Source of the DNA: Acinetobacter sp. Ver3
GTDB taxonomy: Bacteria; Pseudomonadota; Gammaproteobacteria; Pseudomonadales; Moraxellaceae
Reading direction: 5' to 3'
DNA length: 37,559 bases
Assembly: GCF_000632455.1 (NCBI RefSeq)
Contig: NZ_JFYL01000026.1
Location: 1 to 37,559, forward strand
Under the pieces are notes generated by a model, which had not been told where the DNA came from, did no database searches, and worked only from the letters and a program-made list of their open reading frames with translations. The translations under genes and the position numbers were made by a program. This document shows, piece after piece, positions 27,811-36,001 of this stretch (its first letter is position 1; every line of letters starts with the position of its first letter).

Positions 27811-27831
27811 AACCCACGATTGACGTGGGTT
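27811..27831. terminator. Bidirectional terminator between bcp and the siderophore receptor gene
   Basis: The 8-bp stem AACCCACG (27811-27818) pairs with CGTGGGTT (27824-27831) around a 5-base loop. The A run before it gives a T run on the minus strand, so it suits the receptor gene best and bcp less well. Confidence 0.8.
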
Positions 27832-27861
27832 TCATCTATTTATAATTCTTTTTGACTACTA

Positions 27862-30018
27862 TTAGAAATCAAAAGTTACACCAAGTTTATAAGTTCTTGA
27901 TCCACCAATCAGCGCATAATTCGAATTAAAAGCACCTTCCCAATATTTTTTATCTGTAACGTTATCAACATTAGCTAAGAACGTCGTATTCACGCCACCA
28001 AGCTTGGTCTTATAACGTGCACCTAGATCAAGGACAGTATAATCTGGAAGTTCCAAGGTATTGGTATCATTTAAATACTGTTCGCTGACATAACTTGCTC
28101 TGGCATTTAAATTTAATCCTTCGAGTTGTGGGACATCATAATCCACCCCAAGCGTTGCGGTAAAATCAGGTACGCCAAAAACTTGATTTCCTTGATTCAT
28201 TTGAGCTTTAGAATATTTTGCATCAATATAAGCCATACTTCCCATTAGGTTTAAATCTTCAGTAATCGCTCCAGAAAATGACCACTCAATGCCGCGTGAT
28301 CGAGTTTCAGCACCATCTGTTGTAATTTGATTAATTGTTACGCCATTTTCTGTATAAGGTTCAATCGACTTGCTCATCGTGCTTGGTTTTTCAATTTGAT
28401 AGAGTGCCAGCGTATTCAGCCAAGTTCCATGCTGATGTTTTGCACCTAACTCATATTGCTTCGTCACAAACGGCGCAAAAGTGACTTTATCGTTTGCATC
28501 ATTGACATTATCAACGGTCGATCCTTCTGATAACCCTTCTACATAGCTTGCATATAGTGACAAGTCTTCACCAAAAGGTTTAACGACGATCCCTAAACTT
28601 GGTGAAATACGGTCTTCTTGGTAATTTTTTTTGGTCTGTAAATTATTCGTTTCAATATCTTGATAACGAGCGCCTACAATCAATTGAAGCTGATCATTCA
28701 ATAATGAAATTTGATCAGTCAATGTATAACTGATGTACTTATTATCTGCTAAAGGTGCAATTTCTGGACGCTGTAAAGGCATATTGCCTTCTTTACTTGG
28801 GTCATAAAGATTGGTGTTAAAATCTACAGGAGGAGCTCCACGTCCTTTGTGTTGATCCGATTTTTTATTTAAATAATCTGCACGCAATCCAACATTATGC
28901 TGTATTCCTGCAGTATCAAATTTTCCTTCAACCCCAATGTGTGCTGTTTTATTTTTTTCATTTGCACCCACTCGGTAATATTGGGAAGAGGCATCGCCGT
29001 CCTCATTCTTTACGATCATTCGTGTACCGAATAAATGACCATCATATGATTTTTCAGCATATCCTAGACCAGCAAAGGTTTTCAAATTAGGAGAAAATTG
29101 ATATTCACCTGATAAGCCAGCAAATTTACTGTCAGAATTCCCTTCTAACCACGGAAAATAGTTTTGGTCACCTTTAGGCGGTGCAATGACTTTGTTAACT
29201 GTATCTTTTCCACCCAGTGCGACCATTGTCGGTGACCCACCATCGCGATTTTGCTTAATAGCATAACTATCAAAATTAATTTTAAGTTTATCCGTGGTGT
29301 AATCCGCAGCGATGGAACCAAGAATAAGGCGATCATTCATATCATTAATGATATGTTCGCCATCACCATATGCACCATTGACCCGAACACCAAACTCACG
29401 GTTTGCACCAAATCGTCTTGAGACATCAACACCTGATTGATAGTAGCCGCCATCTTGGTATTGTGTGTTTAGTCTTGTGATGTCTTGGTCAGCGCGTTTA
29501 GAGTTGGCAATGACCACACCACCAACGCCTCCATTCGGTGCCATACCAGCGACAATTGCATTTGGTCCTTTCAAAACTGTCACTGATTCTAAAAATTCAG
29601 TCGGCACTTTTCCGTATGGTGCAACACCATAAAATCCGTTGTAGTTCATATCCTCATGATTTAAGTCAAAACCACGAATTTTGAAGTTTTCGTTTAAATG
29701 ACCTTGATTTGTCGTTAGTCGAATACTGGCATCATTTTTTAAAACATCACCTACGGTGGATGCCTGTCTTTCTCGTATTAATTGCCCCTCATATTGCGTT
29801 ACAGTAAATGGTGTATCGATTAATTTTTTTTCACCTAAAGCACCCAACTTAGATACATTGCTTAATTTTCCATCTGCATAAGCATTTATCGCTTCAGCTT
29901 GTGTTGTAATCGTAGGAAGTTGGTTTTGATCATTTGCCCATGTGATAGTCGCTATACCGCCACTCATCATAAGAACACTTACAGATTGAGAGAGTAATTT
30001 GATACTGTAATTTTTCAT
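27862..30018 (-). CDS. TonB-dependent siderophore receptor
   Basis: A 718-residue outer-membrane receptor for ferric siderophores. A signal peptide ends near ATITWA (about residue 28), followed by a plug domain (VLKNDASIRLTTNQGHLNE, FKIRGFDL, VTVLKGPNAIVAGMAPNGG) and a 22-strand barrel with the C-terminal aromatic end GVTFDF. The plug resembles hydroxamate/catecholate-type receptors of the TIGR01783 kind, but the ligand cannot be named. The gene is preceded by a double Fur box. No siderophore synthesis or transport genes lie next to it, so it probably serves a xenosiderophore or a system encoded elsewhere. Confidence 0.93.
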   Translation of the reverse strand: MKNYSIKLLSQSVSVLMMSGGIATITWANDQNQLPTITTQAEAINAYADGKLSNVSKLGALGEKKLIDTPFTVTQYEGQLIRERQASTVGDVLKNDASIRLTTNQGHLNENFKIRGFDLNHEDMNYNGFYGVAPYGKVPTEFLESVTVLKGPNAIVAGMAPNGGVGGVVIANSKRADQDITRLNTQYQDGGYYQSGVDVSRRFGANREFGVRVNGAYGDGEHIINDMNDRLILGSIAADYTTDKLKINFDSYAIKQNRDGGSPTMVALGGKDTVNKVIAPPKGDQNYFPWLEGNSDSKFAGLSGEYQFSPNLKTFAGLGYAEKSYDGHLFGTRMIVKNEDGDASSQYYRVGANEKNKTAHIGVEGKFDTAGIQHNVGLRADYLNKKSDQHKGRGAPPVDFNTNLYDPSKEGNMPLQRPEIAPLADNKYISYTLTDQISLLNDQLQLIVGARYQDIETNNLQTKKNYQEDRISPSLGIVVKPFGEDLSLYASYVEGLSEGSTVDNVNDANDKVTFAPFVTKQYELGAKHQHGTWLNTLALYQIEKPSTMSKSIEPYTENGVTINQITTDGAETRSRGIEWSFSGAITEDLNLMGSMAYIDAKYSKAQMNQGNQVFGVPDFTATLGVDYDVPQLEGLNLNARASYVSEQYLNDTNTLELPDYTVLDLGARYKTKLGGVNTTFLANVDNVTDKKYWEGAFNSNYALIGGSRTYKLGVTFDF

Positions 30019-30034
30019 TTTCGGAACAATTAAG

Positions 30035-30070
30035 AATAATGAGAATCATTATTATATGATTCTCATTATT
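30035..30070 (-). promoter_or_regulatory. Double Fur box upstream of the siderophore receptor gene
   Basis: Perfect 15-base inverted arms AATAATGAGAATCAT (30035-30049) and ATGATTCTCATTATT (30056-30070) with a 6-base spacer. The 19 bases at 30035-30053 resemble the Fur consensus GATAATGATAATCATTATC, and the second arm forms an overlapping half. It ends 17 bases before the receptor ATG, as expected for iron-dependent repression. Confidence 0.88.
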
Positions 30071-30150
30071 ATCTTTATGTGAGTTTTTGTTCATTAAATG
30101 TTGTCATCTAATCGACGTACAAGCTTTAGAGGAACTCATTTAATCAATAT

Positions 30151-30753
30151 TCATATAATTAAGTGATAGGCGATGTACCACATGATTAGAGCAATCAAAA
30201 TATCCAAGACTTGCCATGCGCGGGGATTGTGAAAGTAAGCTGATAGATATTGCGCACCAAAACCCAAACTAAAGAAAAATAACCATGATGCCGTGATCGC
30301 ACCGATAGCAAACGATAATAAGTGATCTTCAAATTGCGTCGATATTGCGCCTACAAGCACGACAGTATCTAGATACACATGGGGATTCAGCCATGTGAAT
30401 GCCAAGCAAACGAGAATAATTTTAAACCATGAAACAGCCGTATGATGATCAAGACACATCGATTTTTTGGTCGAAAATGCTTGATAAAAATGATGTAAAC
30501 CATATACCACTAGAAATATAGCCCCACCCCATTGTGCATATGTCATCACTTGTGGATGGCCTGAGATAAACTGCCCAAATCCAAATACACCAGCCAAAAT
30601 TAAAAGTGAGTCTGAAAAGGCGCAAATGAGGCAAATAGACAGAACATATTCTTTTTTTAAGCCCTGTTTAAGGACAAAAGCATTCTGAGCGCCTATCGCC
30701 ATAATCAAACTTAAACTCGTTACAAAGCCATTAAACAGTACGGATAAAGACAT
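30151..30753 (-). CDS. LysE/ArgO-family amino-acid exporter
   Basis: An inner-membrane exporter of about 200 residues with five to six membrane segments. The N-terminal SLIMAIGAQNAFVLKQGL and the NPHVYLDTVVLVG segment are typical of the LysE/ArgO family that exports lysine and arginine. The start at 30753 has AGGTG 4-5 bases upstream; the open frame to 30792 would add a non-family N-terminus. It is divergent from an ArgP-like regulator, the classic arrangement for a basic amino-acid exporter and its activator. Confidence 0.9.
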   Translation of the reverse strand: MSLSVLFNGFVTSLSLIMAIGAQNAFVLKQGLKKEYVLSICLICAFSDSLLILAGVFGFGQFISGHPQVMTYAQWGGAIFLVVYGLHHFYQAFSTKKSMCLDHHTAVSWFKIILVCLAFTWLNPHVYLDTVVLVGAISTQFEDHLLSFAIGAITASWLFFFSLGFGAQYLSAYFHNPRAWQVLDILIALIMWYIAYHLII

Positions 30754-30851
30754 AAAACACCTAATATTTATCATTAGGCGGATTATGAACAATTCAATCT
30801 TAAATTGAGTATTATTAAATTAATATTAAGTTCATTAAGTTTTTCTAAATC

Positions 30852-31736
30852 ATGATTTTCAATTATAAAGACTGTGTCGCGTTTATCACCGTGGCGGAAA
30901 CTGGAAGTTTTGATCTGGCTGCTAAAAAGCTTTGTCTCTCTGCGGCTGCAATTACTCTTCGAATCCAACAATTGGAACGGCAGATTGGGCAAACATTAAT
31001 CCTGAGAGAACGACCTTGTCGTGTGACACATTCAGGTGAAATATTGCTTGAACATTTATTAAGGCAAAAGCGTCAAGAAGAAAATGTTCTGCAGCTTATT
31101 CAGGGAAAAAGTCAAAATTCTGAGTTTTATAAAATTATCATTGGAACGAATGCAGATTCATTAGAAACTTGGCTTTTGCCTGCGATTGCTGAAAAGTTAA
31201 TAGAGCATAAAATCACAATACAACTTCGAATAGATGATCAGGATCATACGCATCAATTAATGGAATCGGGCTATGTAAATGCATGTATAAGCGCTGAATC
31301 CCAACCCATGACAGGTTGCCACTCAGAATTTTTGTTCACGATGCGTTATCAAATGGTGTGTACGCCAGAATTCAAAATAACATGGTTTAAAAACGGACTA
31401 AATCGCGATTCCTTTCGCCGTGCGCCTGCGGTCATCTTTAATGATAAAGATCATTTACATGAAACCGTTCTACTGAATCAATTTGGATTACCGCAATCTA
31501 GTTATCCATATCATTATGTCCCCTCTTCTAAGTCATTTGTCGATGCAATCCAACTCGGCTTAGGCTATGGCATGGTGCCTGAACTGCAAATTCAAGACTT
31601 ACTCGACCAAGGACTATTGATTTGTTTGTTGCCTGAGGCAACACAAGACGTTGATCTATATTGGCATCATTGGAAACAGCAGTCCCCACAACTCAAACAT
31701 ATTACTGACATACTCATGACATTAAAAAAGCAGTGA
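30852..31736 (+). CDS. argP: LysR-type regulator, ArgP-like
   Basis: A 294-residue LysR-type regulator. The N-terminal winged helix-turn-helix (VAETGSFDLAAKKLCLSAAAITLRI, about 10-34, written here in two parts in the family) and QLERQIGQTLILRERPCRVT resemble ArgP (IciA), which activates the ArgO/LysE exporter under high arginine or lysine. Divergence from the exporter gene across a gap of about 98 bases supports this role. The ribosome binding site is weak. A terminator overlaps the stop codon. Confidence 0.87.
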   Translation: MIFNYKDCVAFITVAETGSFDLAAKKLCLSAAAITLRIQQLERQIGQTLILRERPCRVTHSGEILLEHLLRQKRQEENVLQLIQGKSQNSEFYKIIIGTNADSLETWLLPAIAEKLIEHKITIQLRIDDQDHTHQLMESGYVNACISAESQPMTGCHSEFLFTMRYQMVCTPEFKITWFKNGLNRDSFRRAPAVIFNDKDHLHETVLLNQFGLPQSSYPYHYVPSSKSFVDAIQLGLGYGMVPELQIQDLLDQGLLICLLPEATQDVDLYWHHWKQQSPQLKHITDILMTLKKQ

Positions 31737-31756
31737 GTGAATCACTGCTTTCTTTT
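31727..31756 (+). terminator. Terminator of the argP-like gene
   Basis: The 10-bp stem AAAGCAGTGA (31727-31736) pairs with TCACTGCTTT (31742-31751) around a 5-base loop, followed by CTTTT. The stop codon lies inside the first arm. It may also serve the convergent yceI-type gene. Confidence 0.85.
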
Positions 31757-31763
31757 CATCGAT

Positions 31764-32357
31764 TTAGTTGGCTTTCCACTGCCCTTCAAGCTTGATATTC
31801 ACTTTTTCGCCAATTCCACCAATCGCTTTGCGCATACCGAAATCACTACGATTGATGACTGTTGTAGATTGTACATTCAACACATTTGGATTCGATGCAT
31901 TTGGAGTTAAAGTTGTATCAAATGAAACTGGGCGTGTCACACCACGCATGGTGAGTTGACCATCAAATTTGTATTTATTATTTCCTAAAGCACGAATTTG
32001 ATTACTTTGAAAGGTCACAGTTTTATATTTGCTTGCATGAAAGAAACTGTCACCAAAGACCATATCCTTTAAAGAGTTTTTGCTCAGTTTAAGGCTATTC
32101 ACATCCATCACAAATTTAGCTGAACCTTGATTAGGCTGTGCCGGATCAAAATTCATCTGTGATTGATACTTTTGAAACTGCCCATTTACAATCGACATTC
32201 CTGCAGATCGGATATCAAAGCTGATCTTACTGCTAGGTGATAGTGTCCATGTTTGCGCTTGAGCAAAAACAGAAGCAGATAACAGCACTGTGGCCAAACT
32301 CATTTGTGTAATAGTACGCACGATTTCCCTCGGTTTTCTTGTGTTAAACACAATCAT
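31764..32357 (-). CDS. YceI-family periplasmic protein
   Basis: A 197-residue protein with a signal peptide ending near VFAQAQ (about residue 35) and the YceI lipocalin-like barrel (WTLSPSSKISFDIRSAG, then GQLTMRGVTRPVSFD, which is the characteristic TMRGVT-P block, and INRSDFGMRK). YceI proteins bind isoprenoid-like lipids in known structures; the role here is unknown. Its ATG overlaps the stop of the upstream nadM-like gene by 4 bases, so the two are probably translated together. Confidence 0.88.
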   Translation of the reverse strand: MIVFNTRKPREIVRTITQMSLATVLLSASVFAQAQTWTLSPSSKISFDIRSAGMSIVNGQFQKYQSQMNFDPAQPNQGSAKFVMDVNSLKLSKNSLKDMVFGDSFFHASKYKTVTFQSNQIRALGNNKYKFDGQLTMRGVTRPVSFDTTLTPNASNPNVLNVQSTTVINRSDFGMRKAIGGIGEKVNIKLEGQWKAN

Positions 32358-32935
32358 TCAATTGATGCACTCAAACTTGTACTGTCTTGACGTTGGTATT
32401 TAGTTTTCAGTTGTTGGTAAATTTCTGAATTTTGAAACGCTTGTAAAAATTGAATAGTTCCGTGGGGAAGTTCTTTTTCCATAATTTCCCCCCGATAGTA
32501 TGCTTCGCGAAGTGGTGTTGCAGAAATTGCACCTTTTAAACTATCGAGTTCCAACATCTCCCATTCTGGGAAAAATTTTAGATAATAGGATGAGTCATCT
32601 TTAAAGTGACCGATTAAGCCAACTTGATCATTTGGCTGTACTACACTCGCCACTAAAGATTTGACCAATTTTTGCCATTTTTCATCATTATAAACATCAA
32701 TGACGTGTACAAATTTGATTCTTGCCTGTTGATCAGGAGAAAAGTTAGACAAAATCATCTGTTCACGTTCAATGGCTAAAAATGGATTTTTTATATTCCG
32801 CTCTAATTGAGCAGAACCAAGCGCTAAAATAGCGTTCTGGCTATGCGTTAGCGCAATTTTAATGGTTTCCATATGTGCCAAATGAAAAGGCTGAAAACGT
32901 CCGATATAAACCAAATAATTAAATTTATAATTCAT
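32354..32935 (-). CDS. nadM: Nicotinamide-nucleotide adenylyltransferase (NadM-like)
   Basis: This enzyme makes NAD from NMN and ATP. The 193-residue protein has the nucleotidyltransferase motif GRFQPFHLAH (about 12-21) and the ISATPLRE motif (C-terminal half). There is no Nudix domain, unlike the longer NadM-Nudix proteins of some cyanobacteria and Francisella. NadM-type proteins are known in Acinetobacter NAD salvage. ATG 32935 is chosen; a TTG at 32941 would add two residues. Coupled by ATGA overlap to yceI, whose link to NAD is unclear. Confidence 0.85.
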   Translation of the reverse strand: MNYKFNYLVYIGRFQPFHLAHMETIKIALTHSQNAILALGSAQLERNIKNPFLAIEREQMILSNFSPDQQARIKFVHVIDVYNDEKWQKLVKSLVASVVQPNDQVGLIGHFKDDSSYYLKFFPEWEMLELDSLKGAISATPLREAYYRGEIMEKELPHGTIQFLQAFQNSEIYQQLKTKYQRQDSTSLSASIE

Positions 32936-33038
32936 CGCCAAGTCACGTTTATGAACTGATCAGTTATGTCACTCTTCGCCAGAATACGACATAATAGATT
33001 TCATAAAATCTATATCAATTGAAAGCAAGGATAGTACG

Positions 33039-33839
33039 ATGTCATTAAGTTGTATTCAACAACCTCATGAGCATTTAAATGCAAAATTAGAAGATGGTGT
33101 GCTGACCTTGGCGATTAATCGTCCTAAAGCCAAAAATGCATTATACGGCGAATTATACCTCTGGATCGCCAAAGCCCTTGATGAAGCAGACAAAGATCAA
33201 GCTGTTCGTGTGGTCATTTTACGTGGCGAAGATGCGGATTTCAGTGCTGGTAATGATATGCAAGACTTCATGAAATCTGCGGCGATGAAAGATCAAATTC
33301 GTCCAGAAGATGGTCCTCCTTTTGTGCTTTTAAAATCTGCTGCTAAATTTTCTAAACCCTTGATTGCTGCGGTACGTGGTGTCGCAATTGGTATTGGCGT
33401 AACGATCTTATTGCATTGTGACTTAGTTTATGCAGATAACACTGCTTTGTTCCAAATTCCATTTGTAAGCTTAGGTCTTTCACCTGAAGGCGCATCTAGT
33501 AAATTACTAGCACGCCAAGCAGGTCATGTGAAAGCAGCAGAACTTTTATTAACTGCTGATAAATTCGACAGTGAAAAAGCATTGGCTGCAAACTTGATCA
33601 ACAGTATTGAATCTGACGTTTATGCAACTGCTGCTCAAAAAGCCACTCAACTGGCTTCACTACCACTTGCTTCTCTCGTGCAATCTAAAGCCTTAATGAA
33701 ACATGATGTTGATGAAATCGTGTCCTGGATTGATCATGAAGCAGTAATCTTTATGGGGCGCGTCGGCTCGCCAGAAATGATGGAAGCTGTACAAGCTTTT
33801 ATGCAAAAACGTAAACCTGATTTCACACAATTTAATTAA
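33039..33839 (+). CDS. Enoyl-CoA hydratase/isomerase (crotonase family)
   Basis: A 266-residue crotonase-fold protein. The oxyanion-hole segments are FSAGNDMQDF (68-77) and the RGVAIGIGVTILLHCDLVYA helix (113-132). At the usual first catalytic glutamate position the sequence reads IPFVSLG, with Phe142 instead of Glu, while Glu150 in LGLSPEGASS is present. That single-glutamate pattern resembles the delta3,delta2-enoyl-CoA isomerases (ECI2-like) rather than hydratases. It probably takes part in unsaturated fatty-acid oxidation. A hairpin without a T run separates it from the nitroreductase gene. Confidence 0.87.
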   Translation: MSLSCIQQPHEHLNAKLEDGVLTLAINRPKAKNALYGELYLWIAKALDEADKDQAVRVVILRGEDADFSAGNDMQDFMKSAAMKDQIRPEDGPPFVLLKSAAKFSKPLIAAVRGVAIGIGVTILLHCDLVYADNTALFQIPFVSLGLSPEGASSKLLARQAGHVKAAELLLTADKFDSEKALAANLINSIESDVYATAAQKATQLASLPLASLVQSKALMKHDVDEIVSWIDHEAVIFMGRVGSPEMMEAVQAFMQKRKPDFTQFN

Positions 33840-33849
33840 GTTAAAAGAC

Positions 33850-33867
33850 CCGAGTCTCACGACTCGG
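33850..33867 (+). other. Intergenic hairpin between crotonase and nitroreductase genes
   Basis: A 7-bp stem CCGAGTC (33850-33856) pairs with GACTCGG (33861-33867) around TCAC. There is no T run after it (TGAATACTC), so it is not a typical rho-independent terminator. It might be an mRNA-stabilising or processing hairpin. Confidence 0.55.
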
Positions 33868-33895
33868 TGAATACTCTCTATCTAAGGAATGGATC

Positions 33896-34645
33896 ATGAC
33901 GACTGAAAAAAAACGCTACTACGAACCTGCACCACAAGGCATTGATGTTGAAAATTTCAAAAAGGTCGTGACCAGTCGTCGATCTGTTCGGAAGTTTACA
34001 GAAAAACCTATACCGTCTGATATCCTCGATCAATGTTTAGATTTAGCACTGTTGGCCCCTAATTCATCCAACTTACAACCTTGGACTTTTTATGTTGTCC
34101 AAAATCCTGAAAAAAAACAAAAGATTGTAAAAGCGTGTCTAAATCAATGGGCTGCGCGCACAGCGGCTGAATTGATTGTCTGTGTCGCACGTACAGATCG
34201 AATTAATGAAATGGCAAAACTGAATATTCAAGAATTTCCATTTCCTGAGATTCCTCCACTCGTCAAAAAATATTACACCTATATTCCACTGAATTATAAA
34301 ACGGGTTACTTAAATGCAATTGGTAACTTTAAGAAAGTAACTTTCAAAGTAGCACGTACTTTTGACAAACAAATGCCTGTTACCGCTTTTACACCTGCGG
34401 ATGCCAAACTTTGGGCAGCGAAGACAACTGCTTTAGCCTGCGAAAATCTTGTGCTCGCACTCAGAGCTTATGGATTCGACAGTTGTATGATGGAAGGTTT
34501 TGACGAACCTTTAGTATGTAAAACATTGGGGCTCAATACTAAAGAGTTTCCAATTATGGTCATTGGTGCGGGAGAGCGTGCTGAAGATGGTGTGTTCTTC
34601 CCACAATACCGTTTCGATCGAGACTTATTTATTCAAAAAGTTTAA
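33896..34645 (+). CDS. Nitroreductase-family FMN oxidoreductase
   Basis: A 249-residue protein of the nitroreductase fold, which uses FMN and NAD(P)H to reduce nitro groups, quinones or other acceptors. FMN-contact motifs are SRRSVRKF (27-34) and LALLAPNSSNLQPW (50-63). The C-terminal part has the expected CENLVLALRAYGFDSCMMEGFDE segment, in pieces. It also has an insertion of about 30 residues in the middle (PPLVKKYYTYIPLNYKTG) relative to short members. AAGGA lies upstream of the ATG. The physiological substrate is unknown. Confidence 0.88.
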   Translation: MTTEKKRYYEPAPQGIDVENFKKVVTSRRSVRKFTEKPIPSDILDQCLDLALLAPNSSNLQPWTFYVVQNPEKKQKIVKACLNQWAARTAAELIVCVARTDRINEMAKLNIQEFPFPEIPPLVKKYYTYIPLNYKTGYLNAIGNFKKVTFKVARTFDKQMPVTAFTPADAKLWAAKTTALACENLVLALRAYGFDSCMMEGFDEPLVCKTLGLNTKEFPIMVIGAGERAEDGVFFPQYRFDRDLFIQKV

Positions 34646-34683
34646 ATGTAATATCACACATTTTTGATGACTTATTTTTCGTG

Positions 34684-34729
34684 TTGACACTTCAAACAAT
34701 TGCTTACTGTTTGTAGTGTCAATTTTTTT
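34684..34729 (+). terminator. Terminator of the nitroreductase gene
   Basis: An 8-bp stem TTGACACT/AGTGTCAA, a single T-T mismatch, then a 6-bp CAAACA/TGTTTG extension form one long hairpin, followed by seven T. It starts about 40 bases after the stop codon. Confidence 0.9.
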
Positions 34730-34804
34730 ATTTTATCTCGATTTATATTTTTGATTGTATTTTTCCAAAAATGATTTTAAGCCAAAATATTAATTGAGAA
34801 TAAG

Positions 34805-35821
34805 ATGAAAATTAAACTTCCCTCAAGCATTGTTAAACATATAGATCATTCAGCTCTAGTAAATGGTCAAGCTTTTGATCCAAACACTGCGATACACACA
34901 CCTGTCGGGAAATATACCTGTGTACACTACGGGATCATGATTCCTAATCTACCTGCCCCATTCAACTTCTTAAATATGATTGTGGTTGCAGGACAACCTC
35001 TCGTTAAAATATTCAGAAATTCTCATTTAATAAAAACTTCAGATTTAGATACCGCAAATCTATTAATTGGTACTGCTGCAACGCAGCCTAATTTATTTTC
35101 TGGATATAGTATACAGCATGAATGTTTACTGGCGACTAATGGTCAATATCTCAAATTCGGTAATGACTTAGTTATAGAGGCTAACTACCCAGAAATTAAA
35201 GCAACTCGCCAAGGTCATACTTTCAATTATGAACTTGAATTAAAAGCGACTGATAAAATCGCACATTTCGTTAAACTTGCAGGAAGCATGTATGAACATT
35301 GGTCACTGCTTTGTGAGTACCAAGGATATTTAGAACTCGATGGGCAGAAAACTCAGGTTCAAGGTCTATGCACCTTCGAATATGCACGTGGTGTCAATAT
35401 CAACATTCCCATTCGTTTTTTTACTTATCAAATCTTAAATATTAATAACCACACTCAAGTCTTATTTGTGGACACTCATGGTCCAATGGGCTTAGTTTTG
35501 CAAAGTCGTGTTTATGTTCGTTCTTTAGATCATCATGGAGGAATATACGAACGAGGGCTTAAATCTGTCGTGCATGAATATGAGCCTGAACCTGTAACTA
35601 CACCAAATGGCATTAAAATGCGTTTACCTCGAGTCTTTGAATGGCAAGTGAATGATGATCAAGGCAATCTTTTGATTTCTATTTATGGTAAGGCCAATGG
35701 CGACTTTAAATATGGTATGGCTGGAGGTTATGCAGGTAGTTACCAATATGAAGGTCAATTCAAAGGTCAGCATATTCAGGGTCGAGGTTATATTGAGTAT
35801 ATTGATCCTATAAGCAATTAA
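34805..35821 (+). CDS. Uncharacterised protein, 338 aa (DUF6670-like)
   Basis: I recall similar Acinetobacter/Moraxellaceae proteins under a domain of unknown function (DUF6670), but this is from memory. No signal peptide or membrane segment is seen. The protein is beta-rich, with blocks such as HFVKLAGSMYEHWSLLCEYQ, YLELDGQKTQVQGLCTFEYA and YAGSYQYEGQFKGQHIQGRG. The overall look recalls lipocalin-like AttH/CrtC-type proteins, which is only a guess. A promoter region of 158 bases with no gene precedes it. The divergent or downstream neighbour is an AraC-family regulator on the same strand. Confidence 0.6.
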   Translation: MKIKLPSSIVKHIDHSALVNGQAFDPNTAIHTPVGKYTCVHYGIMIPNLPAPFNFLNMIVVAGQPLVKIFRNSHLIKTSDLDTANLLIGTAATQPNLFSGYSIQHECLLATNGQYLKFGNDLVIEANYPEIKATRQGHTFNYELELKATDKIAHFVKLAGSMYEHWSLLCEYQGYLELDGQKTQVQGLCTFEYARGVNINIPIRFFTYQILNINNHTQVLFVDTHGPMGLVLQSRVYVRSLDHHGGIYERGLKSVVHEYEPEPVTTPNGIKMRLPRVFEWQVNDDQGNLLISIYGKANGDFKYGMAGGYAGSYQYEGQFKGQHIQGRGYIEYIDPISN

Positions 35822-35848
35822 GCGCTTCAAAATAAACTTTCAATCATT

Positions 35849-35872
35849 AAGCCTCATGAGATGAGGCTTTGA
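35849..35872 (+). terminator. Weak terminator after the 338-aa protein gene
   Basis: The 9-bp stem AAGCCTCAT (35849-35857) pairs with ATGAGGCTT (35861-35869) around a 3-base loop. The T run is very short (CTTTGA), so termination may be partial. Confidence 0.6.
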
Positions 35873-36001
35873 CATCTAAAGACATGTTCATTCATTCAAA
35901 TTATTTCTAAACTCATTTCAACATTATAATTTCAGCATTTTAAACTGAGGATAGAGCATCCTTAGTTTTTCCAATGCATGACTTGAGTCTTGAATATCGG
36001 T

